This document shows, piece by piece, positions 8,279 through 17,626 of a stretch of DNA of 64,000 bases (positions within the stretch are counted from its first letter, which is position 1; the number at the start of each line of letters is the position of its first letter). The notes beneath the pieces are model-generated. The model worked only from the letters and a program-made list of their open reading frames with translations. It was not told the DNA's origin and did no database searches. The position numbers were made by a program, and so were the translations under genes. Source of the stretch: Pseudomonas chlororaphis (GTDB lineage: Bacteria > Pseudomonadota > Gammaproteobacteria > Pseudomonadales > Pseudomonadaceae); the NCBI RefSeq assembly GCF_003731765.1, contig NZ_MOAL01000009.1, positions 160,707-224,706 on the forward strand, read 5' to 3'.

Positions 8279-9070
8279 TTAACCGGGAAACGCCTGTACC
8301 GCGCCAGCACCCTGCCATAACACGGGCAAGACCTGGGCGAAGTGCTGCACATTGCCACTGGTCCAGAAGCGAGTGTCACGTGCAGGACCTGAAGCCAGTA
8401 GCCCACGCTCGTCCAGCAAGCGCTGGAGTTGCCGCGCCACTGCAGCGCCGGTGTCGATCAGGCTGATATCGTCGGCCAGCATCTGCTTGAGCAAAGGCTT
8501 GAGGAAGGGATAGTGGGTGCAGCCCAGGATGATGGTGTCGCAACCGGCGGCCAGCAACGGCTCCACATAGCCTTGCAATAGCCGGCGCAGGACCGGGCTG
8601 TGCAAGTCGCCGTCTTCGATCCGCTCCACCAACCCCGGGCAAGGTTGGGTGATGACTTTCACATCGGTGGCGAAACGATCAAGCAAGGCGGCGAACTTGG
8701 CGCTCTGCAAGGTGCCGGTGGTGGCCAGCACGCCAACCACGCCGCTGCGGGTAGCCGCAGCCGCCGGCTTGACCGCCGGCTCCATGCCGACGATGGGCCA
8801 ATCGGGGTAATCACGACGTAAATCGGCCACCCCAGCCACCGTGGCGGTATTGCACGCCAGCACCAGGGCCTTGGCGCCTTGCTGGTGAAAAAAGCGCGCC
8901 ATCACGCTGCAACGCTCGCGGATGAATTCAGGGGATTTTTCGCCGTAGGGAATGTGCCCGCAATCGCCGAAATACAACAACGATTCCTGAGGCAGGCGTT
9001 GCTGAATTTCGGCCAGCACCGACAAGCCGCCAACGCCGGAATCGAAAACGCCGATGGGCGCTTCACCCAT
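8279..9070 (-). CDS. murI: Glutamate racemase
   Basis: Makes D-glutamate for peptidoglycan. The 263-aa protein starts MGEAPIGVFDSGVGGLSV and carries the two catalytic cysteines: Cys73 in LACNTAT and Cys184 in LGCTHYPFL. The longer open frame upstream is rejected because ATG 9070 gives the conserved N-terminus. The start overlaps the moeB stop by 8 nt, so murI is the last gene of the hemA-prfA-prmC-moeB-murI run. Confidence 0.96.
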   Translation of the reverse strand: MGEAPIGVFDSGVGGLSVLAEIQQRLPQESLLYFGDCGHIPYGEKSPEFIRERCSVMARFFHQQGAKALVLACNTATVAGVADLRRDYPDWPIVGMEPAVKPAAAATRSGVVGVLATTGTLQSAKFAALLDRFATDVKVITQPCPGLVERIEDGDLHSPVLRRLLQGYVEPLLAAGCDTIILGCTHYPFLKPLLKQMLADDISLIDTGAAVARQLQRLLDERGLLASGPARDTRFWTSGNVQHFAQVLPVLWQGAGAVQAFPG

Positions 9071-9818
9071 GGTGCGACCCACAGACGCTGCAGCCTGGGT
9101 CGCGCTTGACCCGCAACTCGCGAAAGCGCGTGCCCAAGGCATCGATCAGCAACAGGCGGCCCACCAGTGGCTCACCGAACCCAGCCAGCAGCTTTAGCGC
9201 CTCCAAGGCTTGCAGGCTGCCGACCAAGCCCACCAAGGGGCCCAGCACGCCGGCTTCGCTGCAGGTCAGTTCAGCCTCGCTGCCATGCCCGTACAGGCAG
9301 TGGTAGCAGGGGCTTTCCGGGCGCCGTGGATCGAACACCGACAGTTGCCCTTCCAGGCGAATCGCCGCGCCGCTGACCAAGGGTTTGCCCGCCGCCACAC
9401 AGGCGGCGTTGACCGACTCACGGGTGGTGAAGTTATCGCTGCAATCAAGCACCAGGTCCACGGCGGCCACCGCTGCGGCCAGGGAATCCTCATCCAGCGC
9501 AGTGCGCCTTGGCAGCAACTGGATCTGTGGGTTGAGGGCGCTCAAGCGCGCCATGGCCGAGTCGACCTTGCTCATGCCGACGCTGGCGGTGTCGTGAATG
9601 ATCTGACGTTGCAGGTTGGTCAGGTCGACGCTGTCGAAATCCGCCAAGTGCAGCTCGCCCACCCCCGCGGCCGCCAGGTACAACGCGACCGGCGCGCCGA
9701 GGCCGCCGAGACCGACGATCAGCACCCGGCTGTTTTTCAGGCGCAACTGGCCTTCGATGTCGACGTGCTGCAACAGAATCTGCCGGCTATAGCGCAACAG
9801 CTCCTGATCGTTCAGCAC
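9063..9818 (-). CDS. moeB: Molybdopterin-synthase adenylyltransferase / ThiF-family E1-like enzyme
   Basis: A 251-aa protein of the MoeB/ThiF family that adenylates the C-terminal glycine of a sulfur-carrier protein such as MoaD. It has the nucleotide-binding GLGGLGAPVALYLAAAGVG, the LADFDSVDLTNLQRQ stretch, and two zinc-binding CxxC pairs (CYHC and the C-terminal CSVC). It overlaps prmC by 7 nt. MoeB and ThiF cannot be fully separated by sequence alone; the genomic position favours the MoeB name. Confidence 0.92.
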   Translation of the reverse strand: MLNDQELLRYSRQILLQHVDIEGQLRLKNSRVLIVGLGGLGAPVALYLAAAGVGELHLADFDSVDLTNLQRQIIHDTASVGMSKVDSAMARLSALNPQIQLLPRRTALDEDSLAAAVAAVDLVLDCSDNFTTRESVNAACVAAGKPLVSGAAIRLEGQLSVFDPRRPESPCYHCLYGHGSEAELTCSEAGVLGPLVGLVGSLQALEALKLLAGFGEPLVGRLLLIDALGTRFRELRVKRDPGCSVCGSHHG

Positions 9819-10642
9819 GGCAGGCGCCCCAGGCTGATGCGTTCATGGCCACCGAGGTCAACGCGGCTGTGAACCTCGATAAAGCCTTGGCTGAGCAGCA
9901 GGTCACGCACGGCCACGGCCTGATCGTAGCCATGTTCGAGCATCAACCAGCCGCCCGCCGCAAGGTGCTGCGGCGCCTGGGCAATGATCAGGCGCAGATC
10001 GTCCAGGCCGTCATGACCGGCGACCAGGGCGCTTTCAGGTTCGAAGCGCACATCACCGGCCGCCAGATGGGGATCGGCGGCCGCAATGTAGGGCGGGTTG
10101 CTGACAATCAACTGATAACGCTGGCCCTGCAAGGCGCCGAACCAGTGGCTGTTGAGCACGCTGACGTTATGCAACTGCAGGCGCTGGCGATTGCGCTCGG
10201 CCAGGGCCACGGCTTCCAGCACACGATCCACCGCCGTGACATTCCAGGCCGGACGCTCGCTGGCCAAGGCCAGGGCAATCGCACCGCTGCCGGTGCCCAG
10301 GTCCAGCACCTTGGCCGGGGTCGCCGGCAACAGATCCAGGGCTGTTTCCACCAGCAACTCGGTGTCCGGCCGAGGGATCAGGGTGTGGGGCGCCACTTCC
10401 AGATCAAGCTTCCAGAACCCCTGCTGGCCGAGGATGTAGGCCACCGGCTCGCCGGAGCGGCGGCGTTGCAGGTACTCGGCGAACACCAGCGCGGCCTCGC
10501 TGGGCACGATGCGTTCGGGCCAGGTGTGGAGAAAACTGCGGGACTTGCCCAGGGCAGCCGCCAGCAGCAGCTCGGCGTCCAGGCGGGCGGTCGGGGAATC
10601 AGGCAACTCGGCTGCGCGCAGCAGGCTGGCAATGATGGTCAT
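9812..10642 (-). CDS. prmC: Release factor glutamine N5-methyltransferase
   Basis: Methylates the glutamine of the GGQ motif in release factors RF1 and RF2. The 276-aa protein has an N-terminal helical domain, the SAM motif VLDLGTGSGAIALAL and the substrate-binding NPPY (IVSNPPYIAA). It starts directly at the end of prfA (no gap), pairing the modifying enzyme with its substrate's gene as in most gamma-proteobacteria. Confidence 0.96.
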   Translation of the reverse strand: MTIIASLLRAAELPDSPTARLDAELLLAAALGKSRSFLHTWPERIVPSEAALVFAEYLQRRRSGEPVAYILGQQGFWKLDLEVAPHTLIPRPDTELLVETALDLLPATPAKVLDLGTGSGAIALALASERPAWNVTAVDRVLEAVALAERNRQRLQLHNVSVLNSHWFGALQGQRYQLIVSNPPYIAAADPHLAAGDVRFEPESALVAGHDGLDDLRLIIAQAPQHLAAGGWLMLEHGYDQAVAVRDLLLSQGFIEVHSRVDLGGHERISLGRLPC

Positions 10643-11725
10643 TTACTCACCCAAAGCCGCAAGTTGGTCCGCCTGGTACTCGGCCAGCAACGGTTCGATC
10701 ACCGCTTCGACGCCACCGGCGAGGATTTCATCCAGGGAATACAGGGTCAGGTTGACCCGATGGTCGGTGACCCGGCCCTGGGGGAAGTTGTAGGTGCGAA
10801 TCCGCTCGGAACGGTCACCGGAACCCACCAGCAACTTGCGCTCGCTGGCGATGGCGTTGGCCGCGGCGCTGGTCTGCTGGTCATTCAGTTTGGCCGACAG
10901 CCAGGACATGGCCCGGGCACGGTTCTTGTGCTGGGAGCGCTCTTCCTGGCACTCCACCACAATCCCCGTGGGAAGGTGAGTAATGCGGATCGCCGAGTCG
11001 GTCTTGTTCACGTGCTGGCCACCGGCGCCCGAGGAGCGGTAAGTGTCGACACGCAAGTCCGCCGGGTTGATCTCGATGGCTTCCTGCTCGTCCGGCTCGG
11101 GCAATACCGCCACGGTGCAGGCCGAGGTGTGGATGCGCCCTTGGGATTCAGTGGCCGGGACCCGCTGCACGCGATGGGCACCGGATTCGAACTTGAGCTT
11201 GCCGTAGACATTGTCGCCTTCGACCCGGGCAATGACTTCTTTATAGCCGCCGTGTTCGCCCTCGTTTTCCGAGAGGATCTCCAGGCGCCACCCACGACGC
11301 TCGGCGTAGCGCGAATACATGCGGAACAGGTCGCCGGAGAAGATCGCCGCCTCGTCACCACCGGTGCCGGCGCGGATTTCCAAGAACACGTTGCGCCCGT
11401 CATTGGGGTCCTTGGGCAGCAGCATGCGTTGCAGGGTGCTTTCCAGTTCCAGCAATTGCTCTTTGGCTTCGCGAACTTCTTCCACGGCCATTTCCCGCAT
11501 GTCCGGGTCGCTGTCCTTGAGCAGCGCCTGGGCGCCTTCAAGGTCAGACTGCACCTTGAGCACCTGTTTATAGGCGGCGACGATCGGCTCGACTTCGGCG
11601 TATTCCTTGGAATAGGCGCGGAATTTGGTCTGATCGGAGATGACTTCGCCATCGCCGAGCAAGGCGGTCAATTCCTCGAAACGGTCCTGGAGAATGTCCA
11701 GCTTATTGAGCAGTGACGCTTTCAT
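10643..11725 (-). CDS. prfA: Peptide chain release factor 1
   Basis: RF1 recognises UAA and UAG stop codons and triggers peptide release. The 360-aa protein has the usual length and the catalytic GGQ (SSGAGGQHVNKTDSAIR). It begins 4 nt inside the 3' end of hemA (ATG overlapping the stop), giving the standard hemA-prfA-prmC order. Confidence 0.98.
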   Translation of the reverse strand: MKASLLNKLDILQDRFEELTALLGDGEVISDQTKFRAYSKEYAEVEPIVAAYKQVLKVQSDLEGAQALLKDSDPDMREMAVEEVREAKEQLLELESTLQRMLLPKDPNDGRNVFLEIRAGTGGDEAAIFSGDLFRMYSRYAERRGWRLEILSENEGEHGGYKEVIARVEGDNVYGKLKFESGAHRVQRVPATESQGRIHTSACTVAVLPEPDEQEAIEINPADLRVDTYRSSGAGGQHVNKTDSAIRITHLPTGIVVECQEERSQHKNRARAMSWLSAKLNDQQTSAAANAIASERKLLVGSGDRSERIRTYNFPQGRVTDHRVNLTLYSLDEILAGGVEAVIEPLLAEYQADQLAALGE

Positions 11726-12999
11726 TGCGGGGTTTTATCCGAAGGGCCCTCTCCGAGGGCAAAGAGTTCTTGGGCCATGGCCAGCGCATCGAGGCGGCCT
11801 TCGGCGGACAGCTTTTTCAACTGCACGCTCGGCGCGTGCAGCAATTTGTTGGTCAGGCCACGGGCCAGTTGCACCAGCACGTCCTCGGCGCTAGCGCCAT
11901 TGGCCAGCAGGCGCTGGGCCTTTTGCAATTCTTCGTCGCGCAGGCGCTCGCTCTGTTGGCGATAGGCCTTGAGCACATCAACCGCCGCCAGCTCGCGCAG
12001 GCGCACCATGAAATCTTCGGCGCCGATGGTCACCAGCTCTTCGGCGGCCTGGGCAGCACCCTGGCGGCTTTTGAGGTTTTCCGCGACCACTTCGTGGAGG
12101 TCGTCGACGGTGTAGAGATAAACGTCGTCCAACTCGCCGACTTCTGGCTCGATATCCCGGGGAACAGCGATATCCACCATGAAAATCGGCTTGTGCTTGC
12201 GCAGTTTCAGAGCGCTTTCCACAGCGCCCTTGCCGAGGATCGGCAACTGGCTGGCGGTGGAACTGATGACGATATCGCTGTGCACCAGCTCCTGGGGAAT
12301 GTCCGAAAGCAGCACGGCGTGGGCACCAAATTGTTCGGCCAGAATGCTGGCCCGCTCCAGGGTTCGGTTGGCCACAACGATACGCTTGACCCCCAGGTCG
12401 TGCAGGTGACGGGCCACCAGGGTAATGGTCTCGCCGGCCCCGATCAGCAAGGCCTGGCTGCGTTGCAGGTCACTGAAAATCTGTTTCGCCAGGCTCACCG
12501 CGGCAAAGGCCACCGATACCGGGTTCTCACCAATGGCGGTGTCCGTGCGCACCTGCTTGGCAGCGCTGAACGTGGCCTGGAACAAGCGACCGAGCAGCGG
12601 GCCGATGGTGCCGGCTTCACGGGCCACGGCGTAGGCCGACTTCATTTGCCCGAGGATCTGCGGTTCGCCCAGCACCAGCGAATCCAGCCCCGAGGCGACG
12701 CGCATCATGTGACGAACTGCCGCATCATCTTCGTGCACATAAGCACTCGAACGCAGCTCATCCAGGCTCAAATGGTGATAATCGGCCAGCCAACGCAGCA
12801 CGATATCCGCCGACAGGTGATCCTGCTCTATATAAAGCTCACTGCGATTGCAGGTGGAGAGGATCGCAGCTTCGCGGCTGTCGGTGAGGCGGCAGAGCTG
12901 CTGCAAGGCCTCAACCAACTGCTCAGGGGTAAAGGCCACGCGCTCGCGGACGTCTACTGAAGCAGTCTTGTGGTTAATACCGAGTGCAAGGAAGGCCAT
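11722..12999 (-). CDS. hemA: Glutamyl-tRNA reductase
   Basis: First committed step of C5-pathway tetrapyrrole synthesis: reduces Glu-tRNA(Glu) to glutamate-1-semialdehyde. The 425-aa protein starts MAFLALGINHKTASVDVRE and has the nucleophilic cysteine in ILSTCNRSELY, followed by the NADPH-binding domain (LIGAGETITLVARHL). Divergent from the TPR lipoprotein gene; the promoter must lie in 13000-13182. It is the first gene of a five-gene overlapping run. Confidence 0.98.
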   Translation of the reverse strand: MAFLALGINHKTASVDVRERVAFTPEQLVEALQQLCRLTDSREAAILSTCNRSELYIEQDHLSADIVLRWLADYHHLSLDELRSSAYVHEDDAAVRHMMRVASGLDSLVLGEPQILGQMKSAYAVAREAGTIGPLLGRLFQATFSAAKQVRTDTAIGENPVSVAFAAVSLAKQIFSDLQRSQALLIGAGETITLVARHLHDLGVKRIVVANRTLERASILAEQFGAHAVLLSDIPQELVHSDIVISSTASQLPILGKGAVESALKLRKHKPIFMVDIAVPRDIEPEVGELDDVYLYTVDDLHEVVAENLKSRQGAAQAAEELVTIGAEDFMVRLRELAAVDVLKAYRQQSERLRDEELQKAQRLLANGASAEDVLVQLARGLTNKLLHAPSVQLKKLSAEGRLDALAMAQELFALGEGPSDKTPQ

Positions 13000-13031
13000 T
13001 CAAGGTCGCTGATGATGTCGAGAAGCCGACA

Positions 13032-13081
13032 ATTGTCCTACTTCGAAAGATTCAGAACAACCACCGTCGACTATTGTCCTA
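13032..13081. repeat. Direct repeat of a 9-mer in the hemA/TPR divergent region
   Basis: The sequence ATTGTCCTA occurs at 13032-13040 and again at 13073-13081, 41 bp start to start (about four helical turns), between two divergent genes. This spacing could suit paired regulator binding on one DNA face, but two copies of a 9-mer are weak evidence. Confidence 0.3.
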
Positions 13082-13182
13082 ATAGACGGCCTCTGTTCTG
13101 GCTCCCCGTTGAGTCTCGGTTATGTTTGGCCGAAGGCTTGTGTCATGATGATCCGACCGCAGGTTAGTCGTCCTCTTCCTAT

Positions 13183-14907
13183 ATGAATAGATCTTCCGCG
13201 TTGCTCCTCGCCTTTGTCTTCCTCAGCGGCTGCCAGTCATTGGCTCCCGTTTCGTCGGACGGTACGCCGCCGGTTGAAGACAGCACTCCAGCCCCTGAAA
13301 AGCCCAAGGTTTATTCTTCCTTCAGTGAAGAAACCGTGTTCAGCCTGCTAAGCGCGGAACTGGCCGGCCAGCGCAATCGCTTCGACATTGCCCTGGACAA
13401 CTACGTGACCCAGGCCATCAATACCCAGGACCCGGGTATCTCCGAACGCGCCTTTCGCATCGCGGAGTACCTGGGCGCTGACCAGGCAGCGCTGGACACC
13501 TCGCTGATCTGGGCGAAAAACGCCCCGGACGACCTGGAAGCACAGCGGGCTGCAGCGATTCAACTGGCTCGCGCCGGCCGCTATGACGACTCCATGGTGT
13601 ATATGGAGAAAGTCCTGCAGGGCAAAGGCGACACCCATTTCGACTTCCTCGCCTTGTCGGCTGCCGATACCGACCAGGACACCCGCAATGGCCTGGTCAA
13701 GAGCTTCGACCGCTTGCTGGTGAAACACCCGAATAACAGCCAGTTGATTTTCGGCAAGGCCCTGCTGATGCAACAGGACGGCGACGCCAAGGGCGCCCTC
13801 ACCCTGTTGGAGCAGAACCCACCGGAAGACGGTGAAGTCGCGCCGCTGTTGTTGCGCGCTCGCCTGCTGCAAAGCCTCGACCGTGGCAAGGAAGCGCTGC
13901 CCCTGCTGGAAAAAAGCATCCGCAAATACCCGGACGACAAGCGCCTGCGCCTGACCTACGCCCGCATGTTGGTGGAGCAGGACCGCATGGACGACGCCAA
14001 GACTCAGTTCTCGAGCCTGGTGCAGCAGTACCCTGAAGACGACGAACTGCGTTATTCCCTGGCGCTGGTGTGCCTGGAAGCCAAGGCCTGGCAAGAAGCC
14101 AAGGGTTACCTGGAAGACTTGATCGCTCGTGAAAGCCATGTCGATTCGGCCCACCTGAACCTGGGTCGCATCGCAGAAGAGCTCAACGATCCGCAGGGTG
14201 CCCTGGTCGAGTACGCCCAGGTTGGCGCGGGCAACGATTACCTGCCGGCGCAACTGCGCCAGGCCGATATCCTGATGAACAACGGCCGTACCGACGAGGC
14301 CGAAAAGCGCCTGGCCGCTGCCCGCGACGCCCAGCCCGACTACGCCATCCAGTTGTACCTGGTCGAAGCCGAAACCCTCTCGGCCAATGACCAAGGGGAT
14401 CGCGCCTGGAAAATCCTCCAACAAGCCCTGCTGCAATACCCGGACGACCTGAACCTGCTCTACACCCGGGCCATGCAGGCGGAAAAGCGCAATGACCTGG
14501 CGCAGATGGAAAAGGACCTGCGCCTGATCATTAAGCGCGACCCCGACAATGCCATGGCCCTCAACGCCCTGGGCTATACCCTGTCGGACCGCACCACCCG
14601 CTATGCGGAAGCCAAGGAACTGATCGAAAAAGCCCATGAGCTGAACCCGGAAGACCCGGCAGTCCTCGACAGCCTGGGCTGGGTCAACTATCGCCTGGGC
14701 AACCTCGACGAAGCCGAGCGCCTGCTGCGCCAGGCCCTGGAGCGTTTCCCCGACCAGGAAGTGGCTGCACACCTGGGTGAAGTGCTCTGGGCCAATGGCA
14801 AGCAACGGGAAGCCAGACAGATCTGGAGCAAGTTCCTCAAGGAACAGCCCGACAGCCCTATTTTGCGCAGCACCATCAAGCGCCTGACCGGATCAGAGAC
14901 CCTCTAA
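13183..14907 (+). CDS. Tetratricopeptide-repeat lipoprotein
   Basis: A 574-aa protein with a lipoprotein signal peptide (lipobox LSGC, modified Cys17), then an acidic/proline linker. Many TPR-like helical pairs follow across residues 60-560, for example in the C-terminal part DPAVLDSLGWVNYRLGNLDE. The predicted location is the inner face of the outer membrane or the periplasm, with a scaffold role. The gene lies 4 nt upstream of lolB with the same orientation, as in P. aeruginosa (PA4667-PA4668), suggesting a link with outer-membrane biogenesis. No specific function is known to me. Confidence 0.88.
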   Translation: MNRSSALLLAFVFLSGCQSLAPVSSDGTPPVEDSTPAPEKPKVYSSFSEETVFSLLSAELAGQRNRFDIALDNYVTQAINTQDPGISERAFRIAEYLGADQAALDTSLIWAKNAPDDLEAQRAAAIQLARAGRYDDSMVYMEKVLQGKGDTHFDFLALSAADTDQDTRNGLVKSFDRLLVKHPNNSQLIFGKALLMQQDGDAKGALTLLEQNPPEDGEVAPLLLRARLLQSLDRGKEALPLLEKSIRKYPDDKRLRLTYARMLVEQDRMDDAKTQFSSLVQQYPEDDELRYSLALVCLEAKAWQEAKGYLEDLIARESHVDSAHLNLGRIAEELNDPQGALVEYAQVGAGNDYLPAQLRQADILMNNGRTDEAEKRLAAARDAQPDYAIQLYLVEAETLSANDQGDRAWKILQQALLQYPDDLNLLYTRAMQAEKRNDLAQMEKDLRLIIKRDPDNAMALNALGYTLSDRTTRYAEAKELIEKAHELNPEDPAVLDSLGWVNYRLGNLDEAERLLRQALERFPDQEVAAHLGEVLWANGKQREARQIWSKFLKEQPDSPILRSTIKRLTGSETL

Positions 14908-14911
14908 GACC

Positions 14912-15529
14912 ATGTTTTTGCGCCACATTATCGTTTTCAGTTTTATCGCCCTGCTCGCCGGCTGCGCGGGCTTTGGTGCTCGAGAGTCCGTCCAGGGCCA
15001 GGGCACCCCAGCACAATGGCGAGCGCACAAAGAACAACTGAGCAGCCTCGATGGCTGGCAGATCAACGGAAAAATCGGCATTCGCGCACCCAAGGATTCC
15101 GGCAGTGGCACCCTGTTCTGGCTGCAACGCCAGGATTACTACGACATCCGCCTGTCTGGCCCCCTGGGTCGCGGCGCGGCTCGCTTGACCGGTCGCCCGG
15201 GTCAGGTGTCGCTGGAAGTCGCCAACCAGGGCCGTTTTGACGCCACCACGCCGGAAGCCCTGCTGGAAGAGCAACTCGGCTGGAAGTTGCCAGTGTCTCA
15301 TTTGGCCTGGTGGGTGCGTGGGCTGCCTGCGCCGGAGAGCAAAAGCCGCCTGACCCTGAATGGCGATAGCCGCCTGGCCGGTCTGGAACAGGATGGCTGG
15401 CAGGTCGAATACCTGAGTTATGCCGAGCAGAACGGCTATTGGCTGCCGGAGCGAATCAAGCTCCACGGCAGCGACCTTGATGTCACCCTGGTGATCAAGG
15501 AATGGCAACCGCGCAAGCTGGGGCAGTAA
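14912..15529 (+). CDS. lolB: Outer-membrane lipoprotein receptor LolB
   Basis: Accepts lipoproteins from the carrier LolA and inserts them in the outer membrane. The 205-aa precursor is itself a lipoprotein (signal peptide ending LLAGC, Cys18). The mature part has the LolB pattern WQINGKIGIRAP near residue 50 and VQVEYL-type strands at the C-terminus (GWQVEYLSYAE). It sits 4 nt upstream of ispE, the conserved lolB-ispE-prs order. Confidence 0.93.
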   Translation: MFLRHIIVFSFIALLAGCAGFGARESVQGQGTPAQWRAHKEQLSSLDGWQINGKIGIRAPKDSGSGTLFWLQRQDYYDIRLSGPLGRGAARLTGRPGQVSLEVANQGRFDATTPEALLEEQLGWKLPVSHLAWWVRGLPAPESKSRLTLNGDSRLAGLEQDGWQVEYLSYAEQNGYWLPERIKLHGSDLDVTLVIKEWQPRKLGQ

Positions 15530-15533
15530 ATTC

Positions 15534-16385
15534 ATGACTGCTCCACGCCTGACCCTGCCCTCTCCCGCCAAACTCAACCTGATGCTGCATATCCTGGGTC
15601 GTCGTGAGGACGGCTATCACGAATTGCAGACGATCTTTCAGTTTCTCGACTACGGCGATGAAATCACCTTCGCCGTGCGCGATGACGGTGCGATCCAACT
15701 GCACACCGAATTCCCTGGCGTGCCCCACGACAGCAACCTGATTGTGCGCGCGGCCAAACAACTGCAGGAACAATCCGGCTGTGCACAGGGCATCGACATC
15801 TGGATCGATAAAGTCCTGCCCATGGGCGGCGGCATCGGCGGCGGCAGTTCAAACGCCGCCACTACATTGCTGGGGCTCAACCACCTTTGGCAGTTGGGCT
15901 GGGATGAAGATCGCCTCGCCACACTGGGCCTGACCCTAGGCGCCGACGTCCCGGTTTTCGTCCGTGGGCGTGCCGCTTTTGCCGAGGGCGTGGGAGAGAA
16001 ACTCACCCCTGTGGAACCCGAAGAACCGTGGTATCTGGTGCTGGTGCCGCAAGTCTCTGTTAGTACAGCAGAAATTTTTTCGGATCCGCTGTTGACACGT
16101 AACTCCCCGCCCATTAAAGTGCGCCCCGTTCCCAAGGGAAACAGTCGAAATGACTGCTTGCCGGTTGTTGCAAGGCGTTATCCAGATGTACGTAACGCAT
16201 TGAATTTGTTAGGTAAATTTACCGAAGCAAAACTAACCGGAACTGGAAGTTGTGTGTTTGGGGGCTTCCCAAGCAAAGCTGAAGCTGATAAAGTCTCGGC
16301 CCTTCTGACAGAGACCCTTACAGGGTTTGTAGCGAAAGGAAGCAACATTTCAATGTTGCATCGCAAGCTGCAAAGTCTGCTCTAA
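15534..16385 (+). CDS. ispE: 4-diphosphocytidyl-2-C-methyl-D-erythritol kinase
   Basis: Fourth step of the MEP isoprenoid pathway: ATP-dependent phosphorylation of CDP-ME. The 283-aa GHMP kinase has the N-terminal SPAKLNLMLHI stretch and the ATP-binding PMGGGIGGGSSNAATTL motif. It starts 4 nt after lolB. The 3' third is noticeably more AT-rich than the rest of the gene (around 16060-16380), although the protein remains conserved in pattern. Confidence 0.97.
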   Translation: MTAPRLTLPSPAKLNLMLHILGRREDGYHELQTIFQFLDYGDEITFAVRDDGAIQLHTEFPGVPHDSNLIVRAAKQLQEQSGCAQGIDIWIDKVLPMGGGIGGGSSNAATTLLGLNHLWQLGWDEDRLATLGLTLGADVPVFVRGRAAFAEGVGEKLTPVEPEEPWYLVLVPQVSVSTAEIFSDPLLTRNSPPIKVRPVPKGNSRNDCLPVVARRYPDVRNALNLLGKFTEAKLTGTGSCVFGGFPSKAEADKVSALLTETLTGFVAKGSNISMLHRKLQSLL

Positions 16386-16422
16386 AGGAACCAAGTGCTC
16401 GGCACTTGCAAGCAACAGATAC

Positions 16423-16497
16423 AGGGGCGTCGCCAAGCGGTAAGGCAGCAGGTTTTGATCCTGCCATGCGTTGGTTCGAATCCAGCCGCCCCTGCCA
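16423..16497 (+). tRNA. tRNA-Gln (TTG anticodon)
   Basis: A 75-nt cloverleaf with acceptor arm AGGGGCG/CGCCCCT, D-arm with AAGCGGTAAGGC, anticodon loop TTTTGAT (anticodon TTG), T-arm GGTTCGAATCC and encoded CCA at 16495-16497. It lies between ispE and prs, where pseudomonads normally carry a tRNA-Gln gene, and is probably co-transcribed with ispE or prs. Confidence 0.97.
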
Positions 16498-16544
16498 TTT
16501 TCCTATACTCATCCAGGTATACCCTCAGCCTTCAGGTACTGCGC

Positions 16545-17486
16545 GTGTCCAAGATGATGGTCTTTACGGGGAACGCTAACCCCGATCTGGCTCGGCGTGT
16601 CGTACGTCAGCTGCATATCCCTCTCGGTGACATCTCTGTTGGAAAATTTTCCGACGGCGAAATTACTGCCGAGATCAATGAAAATGTCCGCGGTAAAGAC
16701 GTTTTCATTATCCAGCCGACTTGCGCTCCGACCAACGATAACCTGATGGAACTCGTCGTGATGGCTGATGCCTTCCGCCGCTCCTCAGCAACTCGTATCA
16801 CTGCTGTTATTCCTTATTTTGGTTATGCCCGTCAGGATCGCCGTCCGCGTTCCGCACGTGTGGCTATCAGCGCGAAAGTGGTTGCTGACATGCTCACCGT
16901 TGTCGGCATTGACCGTGTTCTCACGGTTGACCTGCATGCTGACCAGATTCAGGGCTTCTTCGATATTCCGGTAGATAACATCTACGGCTCCCCCGTACTG
17001 GTGGATGACATCGAAGACCAACGCTTCGAGAACCTGATGATCGTGTCCCCGGACATTGGCGGCGTCGTGCGTGCACGTGCCGTGGCCAAGTCCCTGGGCG
17101 TGGATCTCGGGATCATCGACAAGCGCCGTGAGAAAGCCAATCACTCTGAAGTGATGCATATCATCGGTGATGTCGAAGGGCGTACCTGCATTCTGGTCGA
17201 CGACATGGTCGATACCGCCGGCACTCTGTGCCACGCGGCCAAGGCCTTGAAAGAGCATGGCGCAGCCAAGGTCTTTGCCTACTGCACACACCCTGTGCTG
17301 TCGGGTCGAGCCATCGAGAACATTGAAAATTCCGTGCTGGACGAGCTGGTGGTGACTAACACCATCCCGCTGTCCGCTGCAGCACAAGCCTGTGCGCGTA
17401 TCCGCCAACTGGATATCGCACCGGTTGTTGCCGAGGCGGTTCGCCGCATCAGCAACGAAGAATCGATCAGTGCGATGTTCCGCTAA
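16545..17486 (+). CDS. prs: Ribose-phosphate pyrophosphokinase
   Basis: Makes PRPP from ribose-5-phosphate and ATP for nucleotide, histidine and NAD synthesis. The 313-aa product has the usual length, with the PRPP-binding CILVDDMVDTAGTL and the RQDRRPR catalytic flexible region. I chose GTG 16545, which gives the conserved N-terminus V(M)SKMMVFTGNANPDL; a longer frame would run back through the tRNA gene. A strong terminator follows at 17524. Confidence 0.97.
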   Translation: MSKMMVFTGNANPDLARRVVRQLHIPLGDISVGKFSDGEITAEINENVRGKDVFIIQPTCAPTNDNLMELVVMADAFRRSSATRITAVIPYFGYARQDRRPRSARVAISAKVVADMLTVVGIDRVLTVDLHADQIQGFFDIPVDNIYGSPVLVDDIEDQRFENLMIVSPDIGGVVRARAVAKSLGVDLGIIDKRREKANHSEVMHIIGDVEGRTCILVDDMVDTAGTLCHAAKALKEHGAAKVFAYCTHPVLSGRAIENIENSVLDELVVTNTIPLSAAAQACARIRQLDIAPVVAEAVRRISNEESISAMFR

Positions 17487-17523
17487 GGCCCTGCCCTAGC
17501 CCAACATCTCAATGACGAAAAGC

Positions 17524-17561
17524 GCCCCGCCCCAGCATTCCTGCTGGGGCGGGGCTTTTTT
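17524..17561 (+). terminator. Rho-independent terminator after prs
   Basis: Perfect 14-bp stem (GCCCCGCCCCAGCA / TGCTGGGGCGGGGC) with loop TTCC, followed by six T residues, 38 nt after the prs stop. Confidence 0.96.
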
Positions 17562-17626
17562 GCCCATATCGCCTTTAGCGCTGGTCGCAAACGCTAGGGC
17601 GAATGTGGTTATTTTGGAGATACAAC

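Noticed and set aside
9845..11716. Long (623 codons) open frame antisense to prmC and prfA
   Set aside because: It runs across two well-defined conserved genes on the other strand, and its translation is Gln/Gly/Val-rich without family pattern.
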